From: Naematelia aurantialba
Lineage: Eukaryota; Basidiomycota; Tremellomycetes; Tremellales; Naemateliaceae
DNA length: 64,000 bases
Assembly: GCA_021527695.1 (NCBI GenBank)
Contig: JAKFAO010000012.1
Span: 1-64,000, forward strand
Direction of reading: 5' to 3'
Part shown: positions 22,076 to 33,994 of the stretch, piece by piece
Layout: every line of letters begins with the position of its first letter
How positions within the stretch are numbered: the first letter of the stretch is position 1
Made by a program: the position numbers and the translations under genes
Notes under the pieces: model-generated
Seen by the model: only the letters and a program-made list of their open reading frames with translations
Database searches by the model: none
What the model was told of the DNA's origin: nothing

Positions 22076-25014
22076 CTACAGAACGAGGACAGATCCTATC
22101 AGGAGCGCTAACAAACCTCCGAACCAGGCGGTCATTGTTGAGCGTCCTTGAGCCCCAGAGGTTGGCACTGCCAAGGCTGCCTGAGTAGTAGTCCCCTGTG
22201 CCGCTGCCGTGGAGCTGGTGAGCCACTGAGTTGATGTAGGAGCGCAGACCGATGAGAGGTTTGCCATCGCTGTCGCCATGCACTGGGAGAGCGCCGATGC
22301 TGACGCCGAAGAGGTGCACAGACGGGCCGATTCAGAACTAGAAGACGCTGCAGCCTGAGCGGCGTTTGGAGTTGAAGACACAGCCAAGGTCGTCGGCGTT
22401 ACAGAGTCTGTCTGTACGGTGGAGTGGAAAGACGTGGTGCTGGATGATGGCTTCGTGCTGAACGATGGCTTCGCGCTTGACGATGCTGAAGACTCTCGTC
22501 AACGTGTACCCTCCCTATCATGCGCATCTAACATACCTCCGCAATGGGATACAGTCACCGTGAGAGTCGCATACACGGTTTCGGTGCAACCGCTAGAGTC
22601 CGTTAGGGCCGCTCGATAAACGTTTGTGCACGACTTACCATCCTGTTCCAGTACCCTGTGTGGCCTCGGACGATGACTTGGCGACTGTCACGGTCTTCTG
22701 TCCACTTCCCTGAGAGCGTGTTTCTTGTCCCTGACCTGCGAAGGTCTTGGTGGCTGCACTACCCCCACCTCCGGTACCCTCGCCTCCCGAACCCGTACTT
22801 TCCCCGCTTCCCGTACTCGCACTTCCGGCACTCTCCCCCCCAGCGGCAGCGGTGTTTGTAAACGTCACAGTGGACGCGATTGTCGTGGTGACCGGTACAG
22901 CAGTAGTCACCGTACTGCCGCCTTGAACGACCGTGCTGAGGACGGTAATGGTCTCTACAGACACCCCTCCTGTCAATGTAACAGTCTCCACAGTAGTGGC
23001 CGTTGTTGGGACTAGCAGTGTGGTGACGACTGAGCACATGTCGTCAGTATCCGTGGTGACGGTATTTGTTGTAATGGCAGTGACTCACAAGTCTCTGCAG
23101 GGAGAGTGGACGTTACAACCCGCGTGCCGGTCAATGTCTCGGTCACCATCGACACTATCACCGAGCCCGCTTCGGCCAGAGTGGTCGTGATGTAGCCCGT
23201 TACTGGCACCAGCGACGTTGAGACACCTGATGTATGTCAGTCTACACGAAGAAGCCGACCAAGAGCACTCACTGGTTGTACCGTTTTCAGTGATAGTGAC
23301 CAGACTGGTCTCTGTTTGCTCAGTGGTCAACGTCTCAGTCACTGTCCCCGCCGACAGGGTGATTGTCGTGGGCAGCACAGTCACTGTTGACTCGGTGACG
23401 GTAAGTGTCGTGATTTGAGCTGGTTGGGTGACCGTTGATACACTGTCGACGGTTGTGGGCTGCAGGAGGGTGGTGGTGACGACTTCACCAGCTGCGGTGA
23501 AAGTGGTAGTGACCACGTCTGTCTCAATGGTAGTGACCGCAGACTCCACGAATGTAGCGGTCGTAGTATATGTAGTAGGGACGAAGACTTGAGAAGTGAT
23601 GACCTCAGTTGTCACCACACCGGGAGCTGTCAACACAAACGTGGTAACAAGGCCCGGAGCGGTTGTGACATCAGTGACAGTGCTAGCTGCGAGGGTGGAT
23701 ACAATCGTCGTCGGCGTCCCGGCTATAGTGGTGGCCACCGTGGTGACTACTCCTGCGAGTGTAGTCGTAACTGTATCGACCTCACCGGGAAGCGTAACAG
23801 TGGCAGTCGTAACAATGCCAGGCACTGTGGTCACGACTCCAGGTGCCGTAGTCACGGATGTCACGGTAACGGGAGGGAGCGTCGAGACGACCGTCGTGGG
23901 AGTCCCTGCGATGGTTGTCGCAATAGTCGTCACAACCCCTGCTTCGGTTGATGTGACGGTGACGACTGACCCGGATTCTGTGACAGTGAAGGCTTGACCA
24001 CTGGCGGTCACTGTCACACCAGAGGCAGTGACGGCTGGTATCCGTCAGCACGGTCGCCGCATCTAGAGGAGCACTTACACGCGGTAACGGTGACAGTGGC
24101 AGCCACGCAACCGTCACTGAGATCATCTGGCTGCGTGATTCTTGCTTGCTGGAGAGCCACACCGGTCTGGCTGAGAACCCGCCCGTCGGCGTTTGAGCCG
24201 GTCATAAAGGTGACCTGCGTAGCGGCGAGCACGATGCCTTGGAACGACGCGCCTGTGCCCACTGTAAACGTGCCCGCCACCTGCCAGAACACCTGCGAGG
24301 GTCTGACACCGCCCACGAGGATGATGCCGGTATTGGCTGCCTGAGCGAAAGTGCCCCTGCCCAAGTCAGTCCTGGTGGTGAGACGACCTGAAGAATGCTC
24401 ACGGAATCTGGAACACGAAGACGTCTTCGCAGCCCCCTGACAATATCACGTTCGAGGACACTGTGACACCTGTGGTGAAAGTGTGTACACCGGGAAGCAA
24501 GGTGAGACCACCGATCTCCCCCGCGCCTTCGTTCACGAAGTCGCTCGCTCGTCCCGCGGCACTGTTGTAGGCGGTGAGCATGTCGTTGACGGCTGTTGTC
24601 AACGTCCCTGGTGTCGGCGACGCGTAATTGGCTGCTGTGACCTTTCCGGAGACCTGGGTGGATGTCGCTGAGGTGCTGTCAGCGGGGGATGGCGTGGCGT
24701 GGAGGACAGAGTGAACTTGCCATATTCTCCACTACTATCGAGCACCAAGGCGAATCCGGTGATGGAACTTGACGCAGCAGGACTGATCCCCATGTTCCCA
24801 ACAATGTAGGAGTTTGCAACATTAGTGATTGCTGATTCGGCGAGCACAGCATAGTTGATGGCGGTGCCAAGGTCCACTGTCGTGGTGAGAGCCAACGAAC
24901 CAGACTTTGTGAATCAGCCGACGAAATGACCGCAGCAGAGGGATGACTCACGATTGCCGCCAGAAGGAGCACGGGCTGCGAGAGACATGTCAGGCCGAGC
25001 AATGAAGGCTCCAT
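22076..25014 (-). CDS. GPI-anchored surface protein with DUF3494 (ice-binding-like) head and Thr/Val repeat stalk
   Basis: Start ATG at 25014. Exon 1 gives a signal peptide (MEPSLLGLTCLSQPVLLLAA), and a GTGAGT intron follows. The next part (about 24900-24070) matches the DUF3494 ice-binding fold: TTTVDLGTAINYAVLAES, GNMGISPAASSSITGF, then GGLTLLPGVHTF, VILSGG, the QVAGTFTVGTGASFQGIVLA strand and the ATQVTFMTGSNADGRVLSQT strand. The chain then changes to a long Thr/Val-rich region (about 24000-22640) with a 62-residue repeat, a Ser/Gly-rich stretch and a short Cys-containing segment. The C-terminus is a Ser-rich tail and a hydrophobic end (GGLLALLIGSVLVL) typical of a GPI signal. The family binds ice in cold-adapted microbes; many members are probably adhesins or of unknown role. 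A cell-wall location is likely. It is tail-to-tail with the Zn2Cys6 gene. Confidence 0.8.
23686..23990 (-). repeat. 62-residue (186-bp) coding repeat in the stalk
   Basis: The minus-strand coding sequence for TTIAGTPTTVVSTL (near 23893) recurs as TTIAGTPTTIVSTL (near 23707), exactly 186 bases apart. The flanks also match (AGVVTT before it, SVTTAPG versus DVTTAPG after it). This is two degenerate copies of a 62-residue unit inside a stalk built from shorter VTT-type motifs. Such repeats extend wall proteins and often vary in copy number. Confidence 0.65.
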
Positions 25015-26656
25015 AGGAAGAACTCACCCTTGCCCAGAAGTTGACGCCGCGGAATCGCATGTCGTGTTGGCTGGAGTCACCAGGTGGGCCTGTTGGAAGC
25101 TGAGCAGAAGAGTACAAGTGGCGTCCTGGGTGGTGGTGAGTAAGAGAAGTCTCAACAGAAACTGAATGGTTGGGGATAGAGGACTCGGAGGATCCTCCCC
25201 AGAGAGGTTTGTCGACCAAAGCGGTGACAGAGCGGGGGCATGTGCATCCGCCACCATGGTCATCCTCTCTTCCTTCACGGCCAGTGTTGACATTGTCCGT
25301 GGTCAGATGGCATTGGCTGTGGCCGGCAAGGCATGGATGTAGTCTTCTCTGGGTGATAAGATATCTGATTGTTGTTGTCCCGGCCCTTGGCCCCGAGGGT
25401 GAAGAACCGACACCCCAGTCATGTCGGACTAGGCACCCTTCATGGGTGGAAAGCAACGCCGCTTAGAGTTCACCAAGGAAGCCGGCAACGTGGGCCACGC
25501 CTTGACCCCCCCCCCGCCGATGACGAATGTTATGTCAGCCTTTGTTAACATGGGATTCCAGACGTGCGATGACCGTCAACATAGGACGCAAGAAGCGCTT
25601 TTGGGAGAGACTGCACATATTAACGTTATCATCGAGATCCGTGTTTGCTCGCGGCGTACCCCCTCCATGTTCTCGCCCCTCTCATCGCCCGCTCTTGCGA
25701 ACAAGCTCTTGGATGCTTTGATGAGGTAATAAGTAATGAAACAAACAAACAACAGGGTACGTATACATTCAATGCATCCGAGGTGCTTGTGTTCGCCATG
25801 TCGCAATAGATGGTAACTGAAGAGTTCTCACTCGTCAGGGTCCTCCGAGAGTAGACTATGCGCGCCAGAGGAGACTGCTCGTCTGGTGGGGGATTTCACG
25901 ACACGCGACAGACTGGAATCATTATTGGGTTAAAAGGCCTGACCTGTTGAGAGAGATCACAAGCGCTGAGCGAGGAGCATTACCGAGCGAGCCGTGTTTC
26001 TTTGCGAAACATCACAAGGTGCCGAGCGCACTACGAAGCAGCGGTGGGGGTATCCAAGCAGTGTGTGAGCAGTCCACATGCATGCACTGGGACCCTCGTG
26101 AGTGGCATCTCTGTGGAGGTCGGTAAATGGCCGTTGGTTGGCCAGGACATGGGCGTAGACGCACGACGGGCGGGAGTCTAGCCCCATACTGATATTGCGC
26201 TCAACACCAATCAATCAACTGGTTCCCCCGCTGTAGAGGATAGGGCTGGGACTAGAGGTCTTGCCTGGACGAATGCGGTGAACTGCCGCCGAACATGCGG
26301 AGACCAACCGGTACAGTCAACATCCGTGGCAGCCACTACACTGAACGCATTGATAGATTTCTCATTGCCAAGGGTCCCACTGTATACTTCTATGGACAAG
26401 CTTACACTAGTATGCAGTACTCTTTCTATGCATGCAGGAGGGTTTGTCCCAGTCAGCCGGCTTCGAGGCCCTTGGAGTCTCTCAAGGTAGCCCTAGGACA
26501 TCTTGGCCGGCAGCAGTAAAGCAGAAACGCGCGGCTTGCGGCAAACTGCCGTGACAAAATCTCGAGACCTCGTATGCCTCCATTCAATATATCTGTCTCT
26601 CCCATATCTCTTCTCTATCCCGCAAACAGTTTCTGTCACCGTGCACAGACTCCCTC
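25015..26656. other. Long intergenic region upstream of the surface-protein gene
   Basis: About 1.6 kb with no recognisable gene lies between the divergent starts of the DUF3494 protein and the alpha/beta hydrolase. It holds both promoters. Two lone GTGGGC hexamers occur (25084 and about 25493) without clustering, and a run of ten C lies at 25506-25515. Several short open frames show no domain and were not called. Long upstream regions are common for regulated surface-protein genes. Confidence 0.5.
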
Positions 26657-27448
26657 ATGTCGACTCTACTGCTCAAACGCCCCGAAGGCGATGTTTCCTA
26701 CGACGATACTCAAGGATCAGGTCGCGTCGTTGTCCTCGTGCCCGGCATGGGCGATCTGCGACAATCGACCCGTTTCCTCCAGCCAATGCTCCGCGACGCC
26801 GGCTATAGAGTCATCAGGATGGACTTGCGCGGTCTTGGAGAATCCAGCACCACGTTTGAAAAGTACGCCGCTTCCGACGTCGGCGACGACATTGTTGCCC
26901 TTCTAGAGAGCCTCGATATCACCAATGCGATCGTGCTGGGCAATTCGATGACCGCTGCGAGCGCAGTGTGGGCAGCGGCTGAGGCTCCGGAACGCGTCAG
27001 TGGAATCATCCTCACTGGTCCCTTTGTCCGAGACGTGCCAGTAAACTTCTTGTTAAGCGGCCTCCTCGCAGTCCTCTTTTGGCGTCCGTGGGGAGCTGCG
27101 TTCTGGCGGATGTGGTTCAAGTCGCTTTACAAAACCAACCCACCCCCGGATCTAGACGAGTACGCCACTCAGGTCGTCAATAATATCAGAGAACCAGGTC
27201 GACTCGAGGCGGTGCAGGCCATGGTGGCCGCTTCCAAGGCGGCTTGCGAAGCAAGGATTCCCGAAGTGCGCGCAAAGACCGTGGTTTTGATGGGTAGCCT
27301 GGATCCAGATTTCCCCAAGCCGGCCGAGGAAGCAGAGCACGTTGCAACAGTGCTTCATGGGAGGGTGGAGATGGTCCCAGGTGCTGGGCACTATCCTCAC
27401 ATCGAGTATCCTGAAGTGGTGGTCAAGGTGTTGCAGGAATTCTCCTGA
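26657..27448 (+). CDS. Alpha/beta hydrolase, intronless
   Basis: A single exon of 263 codons from ATG 26657. The fold is clear: VVVLVPGMGD (oxyanion region), DLRGLGESS, nucleophile elbow LGNSMTA with Ser as the likely nucleophile, an acid in GSLDPDFP, and the catalytic His in GAGHYPHIEYP. A cap region with FWRPWGAAFWRMW lies between. Substrate is unknown; relatives include esterases, epoxide hydrolases and C-C bond hydrolases. No intron is present in a window where almost all genes have many, and the protein is compact and bacterial in style. Horizontal transfer is therefore possible but untested. It starts divergently from the DUF3494 gene. Confidence 0.85.
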   Translation: MSTLLLKRPEGDVSYDDTQGSGRVVVLVPGMGDLRQSTRFLQPMLRDAGYRVIRMDLRGLGESSTTFEKYAASDVGDDIVALLESLDITNAIVLGNSMTAASAVWAAAEAPERVSGIILTGPFVRDVPVNFLLSGLLAVLFWRPWGAAFWRMWFKSLYKTNPPPDLDEYATQVVNNIREPGRLEAVQAMVAASKAACEARIPEVRAKTVVLMGSLDPDFPKPAEEAEHVATVLHGRVEMVPGAGHYPHIEYPEVVVKVLQEFS

Positions 27449-27777
27449 CGAGATGACTAGGGTTGTCGCGGTTGTATGTGTCTGGCACCCTGGATGAACG
27501 CAGGCGCTTTGATGGGGGCCTAAGATTGCTACATCCCGACAAGCGGGAGAAGCATTCATCAACTGACGAGGTTGCTGCCGTCGAGAAGCTGGCCTGCTCT
27601 GGAAGACAGAGATAGCTCGACTAACAAGCTGGGCATAGCTATTATGCTTTCACGACACGACCCTCTGCCCGCAATATTCGCTTACTGCCGATAGCTACGA
27701 AGACTACTATATGATCCTTCACCCCGGTGTGTTGACTTTCCACCGTTTCCCTGCTGCATGGACTGCCGCTGATCACC

Positions 27778-30027
27778 TCAAGGCATAAATCTAAACCCCA
27801 CAGCCTTCTCTGCCAATTCTCCAGTCTCCATGGTGATACCGGTTAGCTATTGGGCATCGACGTTAGTGCCTGCAGCGCCATACATGATGACTCCACCACT
27901 CACCGGTCCCTCGGCGATATCTCTTCGCTTGTTCTCTCGCTTCAGCAGATACCAGTGAAGGACACAGACAGGCAGGCCTAGTATGGCCAAGGACTGCCCA
28001 ACGCATCAGCAAACTGAGACAACTCGGAGAGACTTTGCGCACCAGGCAGATGGCTGTTCCTTTCGTATACTTCGGCGCCTGACTGGCTGGGAAAACATAC
28101 CCAGAGGCAATACTAAAATAGCACACGGCGTCGTCAACGACCCTGCCATAGGTACCCCCATAGTCGCTCACGCCAAAGCTTGGGCCACCGCAACCATTAT
28201 CCCAATGTGACAAGCTCGTTTCGTCTCGTTACCGGCATTCTCAGCGACCCAGGTCAAGTGCAGAGGTATCGGGACTGTGGAGACCGCTTAACATCGAGAA
28301 TGGTGTAGTACTCTTCTGTGCCCGCGTCCACTCACTTGACACTCCAATCTGAGTGAAGACCAGCCCAGCGTATCGAGCGGCGTGGGCCGTCGGATCCGTC
28401 CCCATCAGAATACCAAAGCCGAGGATTTCGAAAAGGTATCCGACAACCACAAACATTGCTCGGCATCGGAAGAAGTCGGCCAACCGAGAGGTGACAAGGA
28501 TCATCTGAGTACAAGTCGGTGTGGGTGCTTGGAGCTAGCAGAACTGGCTATAGACATGACTCACGAGCATGGCTGACAAATAGCAGGGCAAGCTTTTGAC
28601 ACGCAACAGTCAATGAGGGCTCGTACTGATTCACGATACGTACGTGAGGACCTGTGCTTGCGCTCCAGTGTAGCCTACAGGAAACGGCTTATCAGGACTT
28701 GAGTACCGTTGAGGGAGCGTACATACCGAGTTCCAAGATAAGAGTCGGCAGGAACGCTCCGACAACTGCGCCAGTGAAAATGCTGATGCCATAGGTGATC
28801 GTGGCTAGTATCGCTTCTGTCAGAACAGCAACTGAGGGAATGACCACACAAACTTACGGAGGATCAGTCGGAGATCGTAGAATGACTCCCATACATGCCT
28901 CCACTTGATCTCAACGGTGTCACTCCCAGCTTCCACTGCTTTCCGGGCGATGGCGAATTTCCGTTCCTCTTCTGTCAAGATGTTGGTCGTCGAAGGTTTG
29001 GATGGAAGTATGAGCAAGGACAAGAGTCCGAGGGCAAAGGTGGCTGAACCCTCAATGATATAGAGCAGTTTCCACGGTTGGATGCTATACGTCTTTTCTT
29101 CCAAGCCGAAAGAAATCTACGCAAGCATATCAGCGACAGATGCAGGCGTGAAAGGTTGTCAAACACACCAGACCATTTATGACTCCACTGAGCTGTGCTG
29201 TACACTGCCAGATCGCGAGTCGGAAGGCAAGCTCTTTGCGCATATACCATCGAGCAATGTAAAACGGGATCACAGGTCCAAAGCCCGCCTCTATAGAGTG
29301 CAAACGCTTGTCAGGCGATCTCTAGCGGCCGATCCAACAGTAGACACCGACTCACCTCCAACTCCGATCAGCAGTCGGGTTCCGGTGGCAGCTCCAAAGG
29401 TGGTCGTCGCAGCTGTAAGAGCAGCAGCTGCTCCCCAGAAGACGGCGCCGATGCCCATGACGATATTTGTTCTGAAACGTTTTCCAATCAAACTACCGGG
29501 GATCACTGCAGACGGCCACCGTCGCTGTCAGTCACCTGCCTGTCCTGCAATCTTTGGCCAGCAGGAGGCTGAAATCTGGCTCACGGAAAGCGACATATCC
29601 AATGAAATAGCTCCCATTCAAGAGGGCGTATTTCGATCCAGTAGGGTCGCCTCCAAAATCCTTGATGAGACCAAGGATCTTGGCATTTCCGAGGTTGCCC
29701 TTGTCTACATGCATGTCAGGCTAAAAGCAATGATGCACCCATGGATCGAGTTCACTCACCGAGCTGTGCGACAATGTAAATTGCCGAACAGATGGGCAAC
29801 ACCCAGATGTCGAACTAAGAGTTGAAAGGGTGAGCGGGATTGAGACAATTCGGACCAAGGCATACCTTGCGCACGACTCGCTTCGTGAGTGACTTGTAGT
29901 GGTGGGACTCGAGGTCCATGTTAGTATACGTAGGTCCCGCTGTCACCGGGCCGTCATCTTTGTCAAGATGTTCAAACATCTTGACATCATCTTTGATCTC
30001 GGAGTGGTGGGCAAGATCGGACGACAT
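27778..30027 (-). CDS. MFS transporter, anion:cation symporter (ACS/Dal5-like)
   Basis: Start ATG at 30027 (MSSDLAHHSEIKDDVKMFEH), stop TGA at 27778, with about ten introns. Helix regions typical of the fungal ACS family are seen. VDKGNLGNAKILGLIKDFG corresponds to the family's L-D-R-x-N-x-G-N-A-[KR] region, followed by KYALLNGSYFIGYVAF, PGSLIGKRF and the WGAAAALTAATTTFGAATGT and RLLIGVGE helices. The cytosolic loop has LTEEERKFAIAR. The spliced tail reads KRENKRRDIAEGP, then LTGITMETGELAEKAVGFRF, close to the FRY/FRF ending of Dal5/Tna1-type permeases. These import allantoate, nicotinate, pantothenate, peptides or other organic anions. It is divergent from an esterase gene, so it may import that enzyme's product or substrate. 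Confidence 0.8.
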
Positions 30028-30368
30028 GGTGGATAGTATGGGAGCAGTTTAGCCTCGACTTGGGTTGTAAATAGGACATTGCAAGCGGTTTATATAGCCG
30101 TTTGAGTCGTTTAATGTGGTGTTGCAGTCTACAAGCAATAGAGTGCGAGATCCGGACCTGGGATCCGTTCCGGAGTTGCCAAGTCCCCCGCAGCGTTGGC
30201 CCGTGGGATTCCCCATGGAGTCCCAAGATATCGGGGTCCGTTCCGGAACTGCAGACGTCCGTGTCGGAGAACGGTCGCTCACACGACTTTGTCCCTCTTG
30301 AGAAATGTATACCTCGACTGAGATGTTGGCAGTTTGCACCTTTTCATTGACCTTGTGACTCCAGCACC
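30028..30368. promoter_or_regulatory. Divergent promoter, ACS permease and esterase
   Basis: The 341 bases between two divergent ATGs contain both promoters. Two near-identical inverted segments are visible: GATCCGGACCTGGGATCCGTTCC (30149-30171) and GGGTCCGTTCCGGAACTGCAG around 30234-30254, sharing the core TCCGTTCCGGA. These could be paired binding sites, for example for the adjacent Zn2Cys6 factor, whose family often recognises CGG-type half sites. Function is inferred. Confidence 0.4.
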
Positions 30369-31319
30369 ATGCCCATCGCCACGAGTGCTCCCCTGGCTGC
30401 CCCCACTTGGCTCGTCAATGCACCCACCGGGCACCTGGTTTTGCAACTGCTGACAGGTGCGACCGCCGCCGTCACATGTCATAAATTCCCCATAGCGTCC
30501 TACTACCTCTACGTGCCAAAGATCCACCCCCTCAGCCGTCGACTGGTTGGCCTGCCACCCGCAGGCGACATTACTATTCTGCCTGTCGTGGTAGTCGTCC
30601 ATGGCAGTGGTAGAGACGCCGCATTAGAGAGAGACAGATGGATCGAGTTTGCAGAAACCCATGGATGTGTGGTGGTGTCTCCGTTGTTTCCCGTCGACAT
30701 CGGCGTGAGTTTATTCGCTGTTCTGTGGATAAAAACACTTACCATGAATGATGTGTAGACCCTCGATGGCGTGGACAACTACAAGCGATTGGTCTACATG
30801 CGATTGGGTGCCAAAGACCCCATGTTCTTTGACGAGATCATGATACAGATCTTGCAAGAGATCTCCGAGACTTGGGGTTTCGTCGACATCTCGCGTGTAT
30901 CTATGACTGGCTTCTCCGGTGGCGGCCAGTTCGCCCACCGATTCTTCTATCTCCACCCGGACCGTCTTCGTTCGATCAGCATTGGCGCACCCGGCAACGC
31001 AACGTACCTGGACAAATCCCTCCCGTGGCCGGCAGGAATCCAAGACGTACCAGACTTGTTCAACGGTCTCACTATTGATATCCATCAACTATCTCAGGTC
31101 CCCTGCCAGCTGTTTGTCGGATCGGCCGACGTCTACCACACAATCAATTACGACGGCACTCCAGCCAAATACTCGCGATATGGTGTCATCAAGAAGCTTT
31201 CCGATAACTTTACAGACCTCGGACTGCCTCATATCTTTGACGTGGAGCAAGGAGCGGCACATGAGGGGCACAAAATGCTTCACTCGGTGCAACAGTTTGT
31301 TCTTAAACACCTGATGTGA
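30369..31319 (+). CDS. PHB-depolymerase/LpqC-like esterase
   Basis: ATG at 30369, stop at 31319, with one intron (about 30703-30759, GTGAGT donor and TAG acceptor) that joins FPVDIG to TLDGVDNYK. The protein is an alpha/beta hydrolase of about 295 residues. VVVVVHGSGRDA forms the oxyanion loop, GFSGGGQFAHRFFYLHP holds the nucleophile Ser, and GAAHEGHK is the probable catalytic His region. The layout resembles the poly(3-hydroxybutyrate) depolymerase/LpqC group, which also includes feruloyl-esterase-like enzymes. No signal peptide is obvious, so it is probably cytosolic. It shares a divergent promoter with an ACS permease and is tail-to-tail with a Zn2Cys6 regulator, a plausible three-gene catabolic unit. 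Confidence 0.8.
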
Positions 31320-31486
31320 GCTCAGACATGTCGGTGTGATGCTGCTTCGAGCTCTCGAGCTAATTCTGCCTGCATAGGTCGTCAAGCCAATAGAATGATT
31401 GGATCGACTTGACACCCTCGGCTCAGTGCTGCTTGTCCTTCAGAATATGCACTACTGTAGAATATATCAATACATTCGCTGGTGCC

Positions 31487-33994
31487 CTAATTGACATTGT
31501 CGTTGCCGATAATATCCAAAATCCAGGCATCAAAGTCTATATTACTCATACCCTGATGAGAAGAGGTCATTCCCTGTGAGACTGTGGTAGATCCAAGGTC
31601 ACCCAGACCGCTTTCGAGCATGACCGGATTGACAAATTCACCACCGGTCCCATAATAGTTCGATTCTCCCATCCCAATGGTGCGGTTCTGAGCTGATTTG
31701 GCAGCAGCTAGGCTGGCGTCGGCTTTATTGCAAAGGTTGCGGGTCTTTTGAAGCAAGATTTTGACTCGCAGCAAGGGTGTTTCAGCATATATGCGATTCA
31801 TGACGTCCACGCCAAGTTGAAGATGCTGCCTGCAATGAGGGGCCAGCGCGCACAGTGGTCTTCGAATCAAGGTGGCAGCCTGGCAAGCGATCGCTCCGAA
31901 GAGATCCATAACATTTGACTGTCAAGGCGAGATCAAATCAAGAAAGGCATCAGCACAAGCCAGAAGGCATGAATGATAGGTAAATGTTGGCACTTCAACT
32001 CACCCCCCATTGGACACACCTGGGACTGATTCGCAATATTGTCGAGACGAGGTTGATAATGTTGGTAGACGACTCGAGTACGACCGCAAGAAAGCTTGGA
32101 ACTGTGAGCCCTTCCAAGGGATCTCCATGAAGCGACATTGTAAACGAGGACCGGTGAAGATAGACTGGCCGGAATCTGATGAGCCGCATCCGCACTCCCG
32201 AGTATGCCTCGGTGCACTCACGTATTGCGATGTTGTACAGAGTGGCAAGCCTGATCTGCTGTAGCCTCAAGACCAGTGGAATACCTTCATCGCCGAGTGC
32301 CGCCGAGAGAATGTAATCGGCCGTAGAGGTAGGAACATGTCCTTCTGGCAGATTTGGGTCGAGTTTCCAAAGGGGGGTTGATGTGCATCTAAGGTGCACC
32401 GGGACTTTACCATCGTATGATCGCAGGTTCTTGTCCGCAGTCATGACGGCTAAGTGAAGCTCAGTTCTTACAATGAACAGCTGCTGGCTGGAATGCTCAC
32501 CGTCATATGTTGGATGCGTAGTTGTGAAGACGGTCTCCAACATGTCGCTCACAACAACCTGGAGATCCCATTTCCACCACAAGAAAGAGATGGGGCTCAG
32601 ACTGCTTGGGCGCGCCGTATCGGTACTGGACGGGATTGACAATGGCAGACCGAAGCTGAAACTCTGCGACATTGTTCAGTATAAGGCCGTTATAGCCACA
32701 GAAAGCGACTAACATGGACCCTTTCCAGCTGGCAGATCTCCCACCACACTCGCCGACGGTGGTCCAAGCCGGGTTGCTCTAGATTCCACCAAGACCCGTC
32801 TGTGGCGAAAACACTAGGTTAGCCAGGTTTGGGACCGCACAATCCATTCTCACCCCGATGAAAACCAGCAGCCATGCCCAATCGCAGCATCAACCCTACC
32901 AACACGTAAAGCTCCTCGGAACGGCCATCCGCATTGAGTGTGTAACCACAAATGAGGTGCATCGCTGCCAAGCTGTCCACTGAAATATCCTTCAAGAAGC
33001 CTCCCAGGGTCAGGCAGGATCGCGTACACGCGTGATAACGAGCCGCCGCCGCCGCCTGTAATGGGGAGTAGGGTCTGACGAGTTCGCTGAGTGCAAGGAC
33101 GGCGAAGACGAGGGCAAGTTTGTGCGGGTGTGGAGGTGGAGAGCCTTTGACAGCAGGGTAGACTTCCTGAAGGACATCTTCATAGAAGGAGCGAGTGAAG
33201 GGCTCGAATCTATGCCGAGCATCGAGGGCGATAAGCATCCAATCCGGCAAGGCGACGAAGGAGGGAACGCACCTCCAGCATGTCATCTCCCAATAGCACT
33301 CTTCCAGGGCTCTGGCTTCCGCTTTCGATGGAAGACAAGCCAGTAGCTTACTCATCGTCGCTGCCTTTGTCGATGTATCGACACGTTTTAAAGGCCAGCC
33401 GATCGATTGCTCCAAGCGATCCATGGCCGGGTCGTCTCCTTGTATAGTAGCCGGATCCTCTGCCTCATCTTCACTCTCTTCAGGTGAGACGATGTGATGT
33501 TCAGCTGCGGTGACGCCGTAAAACCGACTGTTTCCTCCCCTCTTCCAGGTGAGTTGGCCGACAGATTCGGTTACACCCGCCCACGGGGGCACTGCGCTGC
33601 CGACAGTGGACCGCGGAGAGGGGCCCGACGTGGAGAGTCTCTTGAGGTCTGCAGGCGGTATCGCCTCACCACCAGCAGACGTCGCCTGATTCCGCAGCAG
33701 GGACTCGAGTTGGGCGACTCGCGTCTGCAGCTGATGAATCTGGGCGGTCTTTGAGATTCCATGCGCAGAACTTCCCTCGGGGCAGAGGTGAGAAGTGCCC
33801 CGTCTGACGCATTCCGAGCAGGGCCATTGTCGGCTGCCTGTAAAGTGGTCCATCAGTTTCCTCGTTTAGTGACTTGTGGCCAACTTACACTTGAGTTTCA
33901 GGCGACGGCACTCTGTACAGTTGAGCTTCCTGCCTCGAGAAGGCCCGGACGAAGGACTGTCCTCAGCAAAGACGTGCGCACTGTGGTCACCCAT
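31487..33994 (-). CDS. Zn2Cys6 transcription factor
   Basis: Start ATG at 33994 (MGDHSAHVFAEDSPSSG), stop at 31487, with about five introns. The zinc cluster is split by the first intron: exon 1 gives NCTECRRLKLK, the next Cys codon is split across the junction, and exon 2 gives SRQWPCSECVRRGTSHLC. This is C-x2-C-x6-C-x5-C-x2-C-x8-C. A coiled-coil dimerisation segment follows (IHQLQTRVAQLESLLRNQ), then the fungal_trans middle region (LVFAVLALSELVRPYSPLQA and LAAMHLICGYTLNADGRSEE). The tail ends IDFDAWILDIIGNDNVN, an acidic/hydrophobic patch usual for activators. The target is probably the adjacent esterase/permease pair. Confidence 0.85.

Noticed and set aside
23589..23997. Long plus-strand open frames across the surface-protein repeat
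   Set aside because: They are opposite-strand reads of the Thr/Val repeat; the minus strand carries the signal peptide, DUF3494 head and GPI signal.
24914..25456. 180-codon minus-strand frame upstream of the DUF3494 gene
   Set aside because: It overlaps the signal-peptide exon in another frame and shows no domain.
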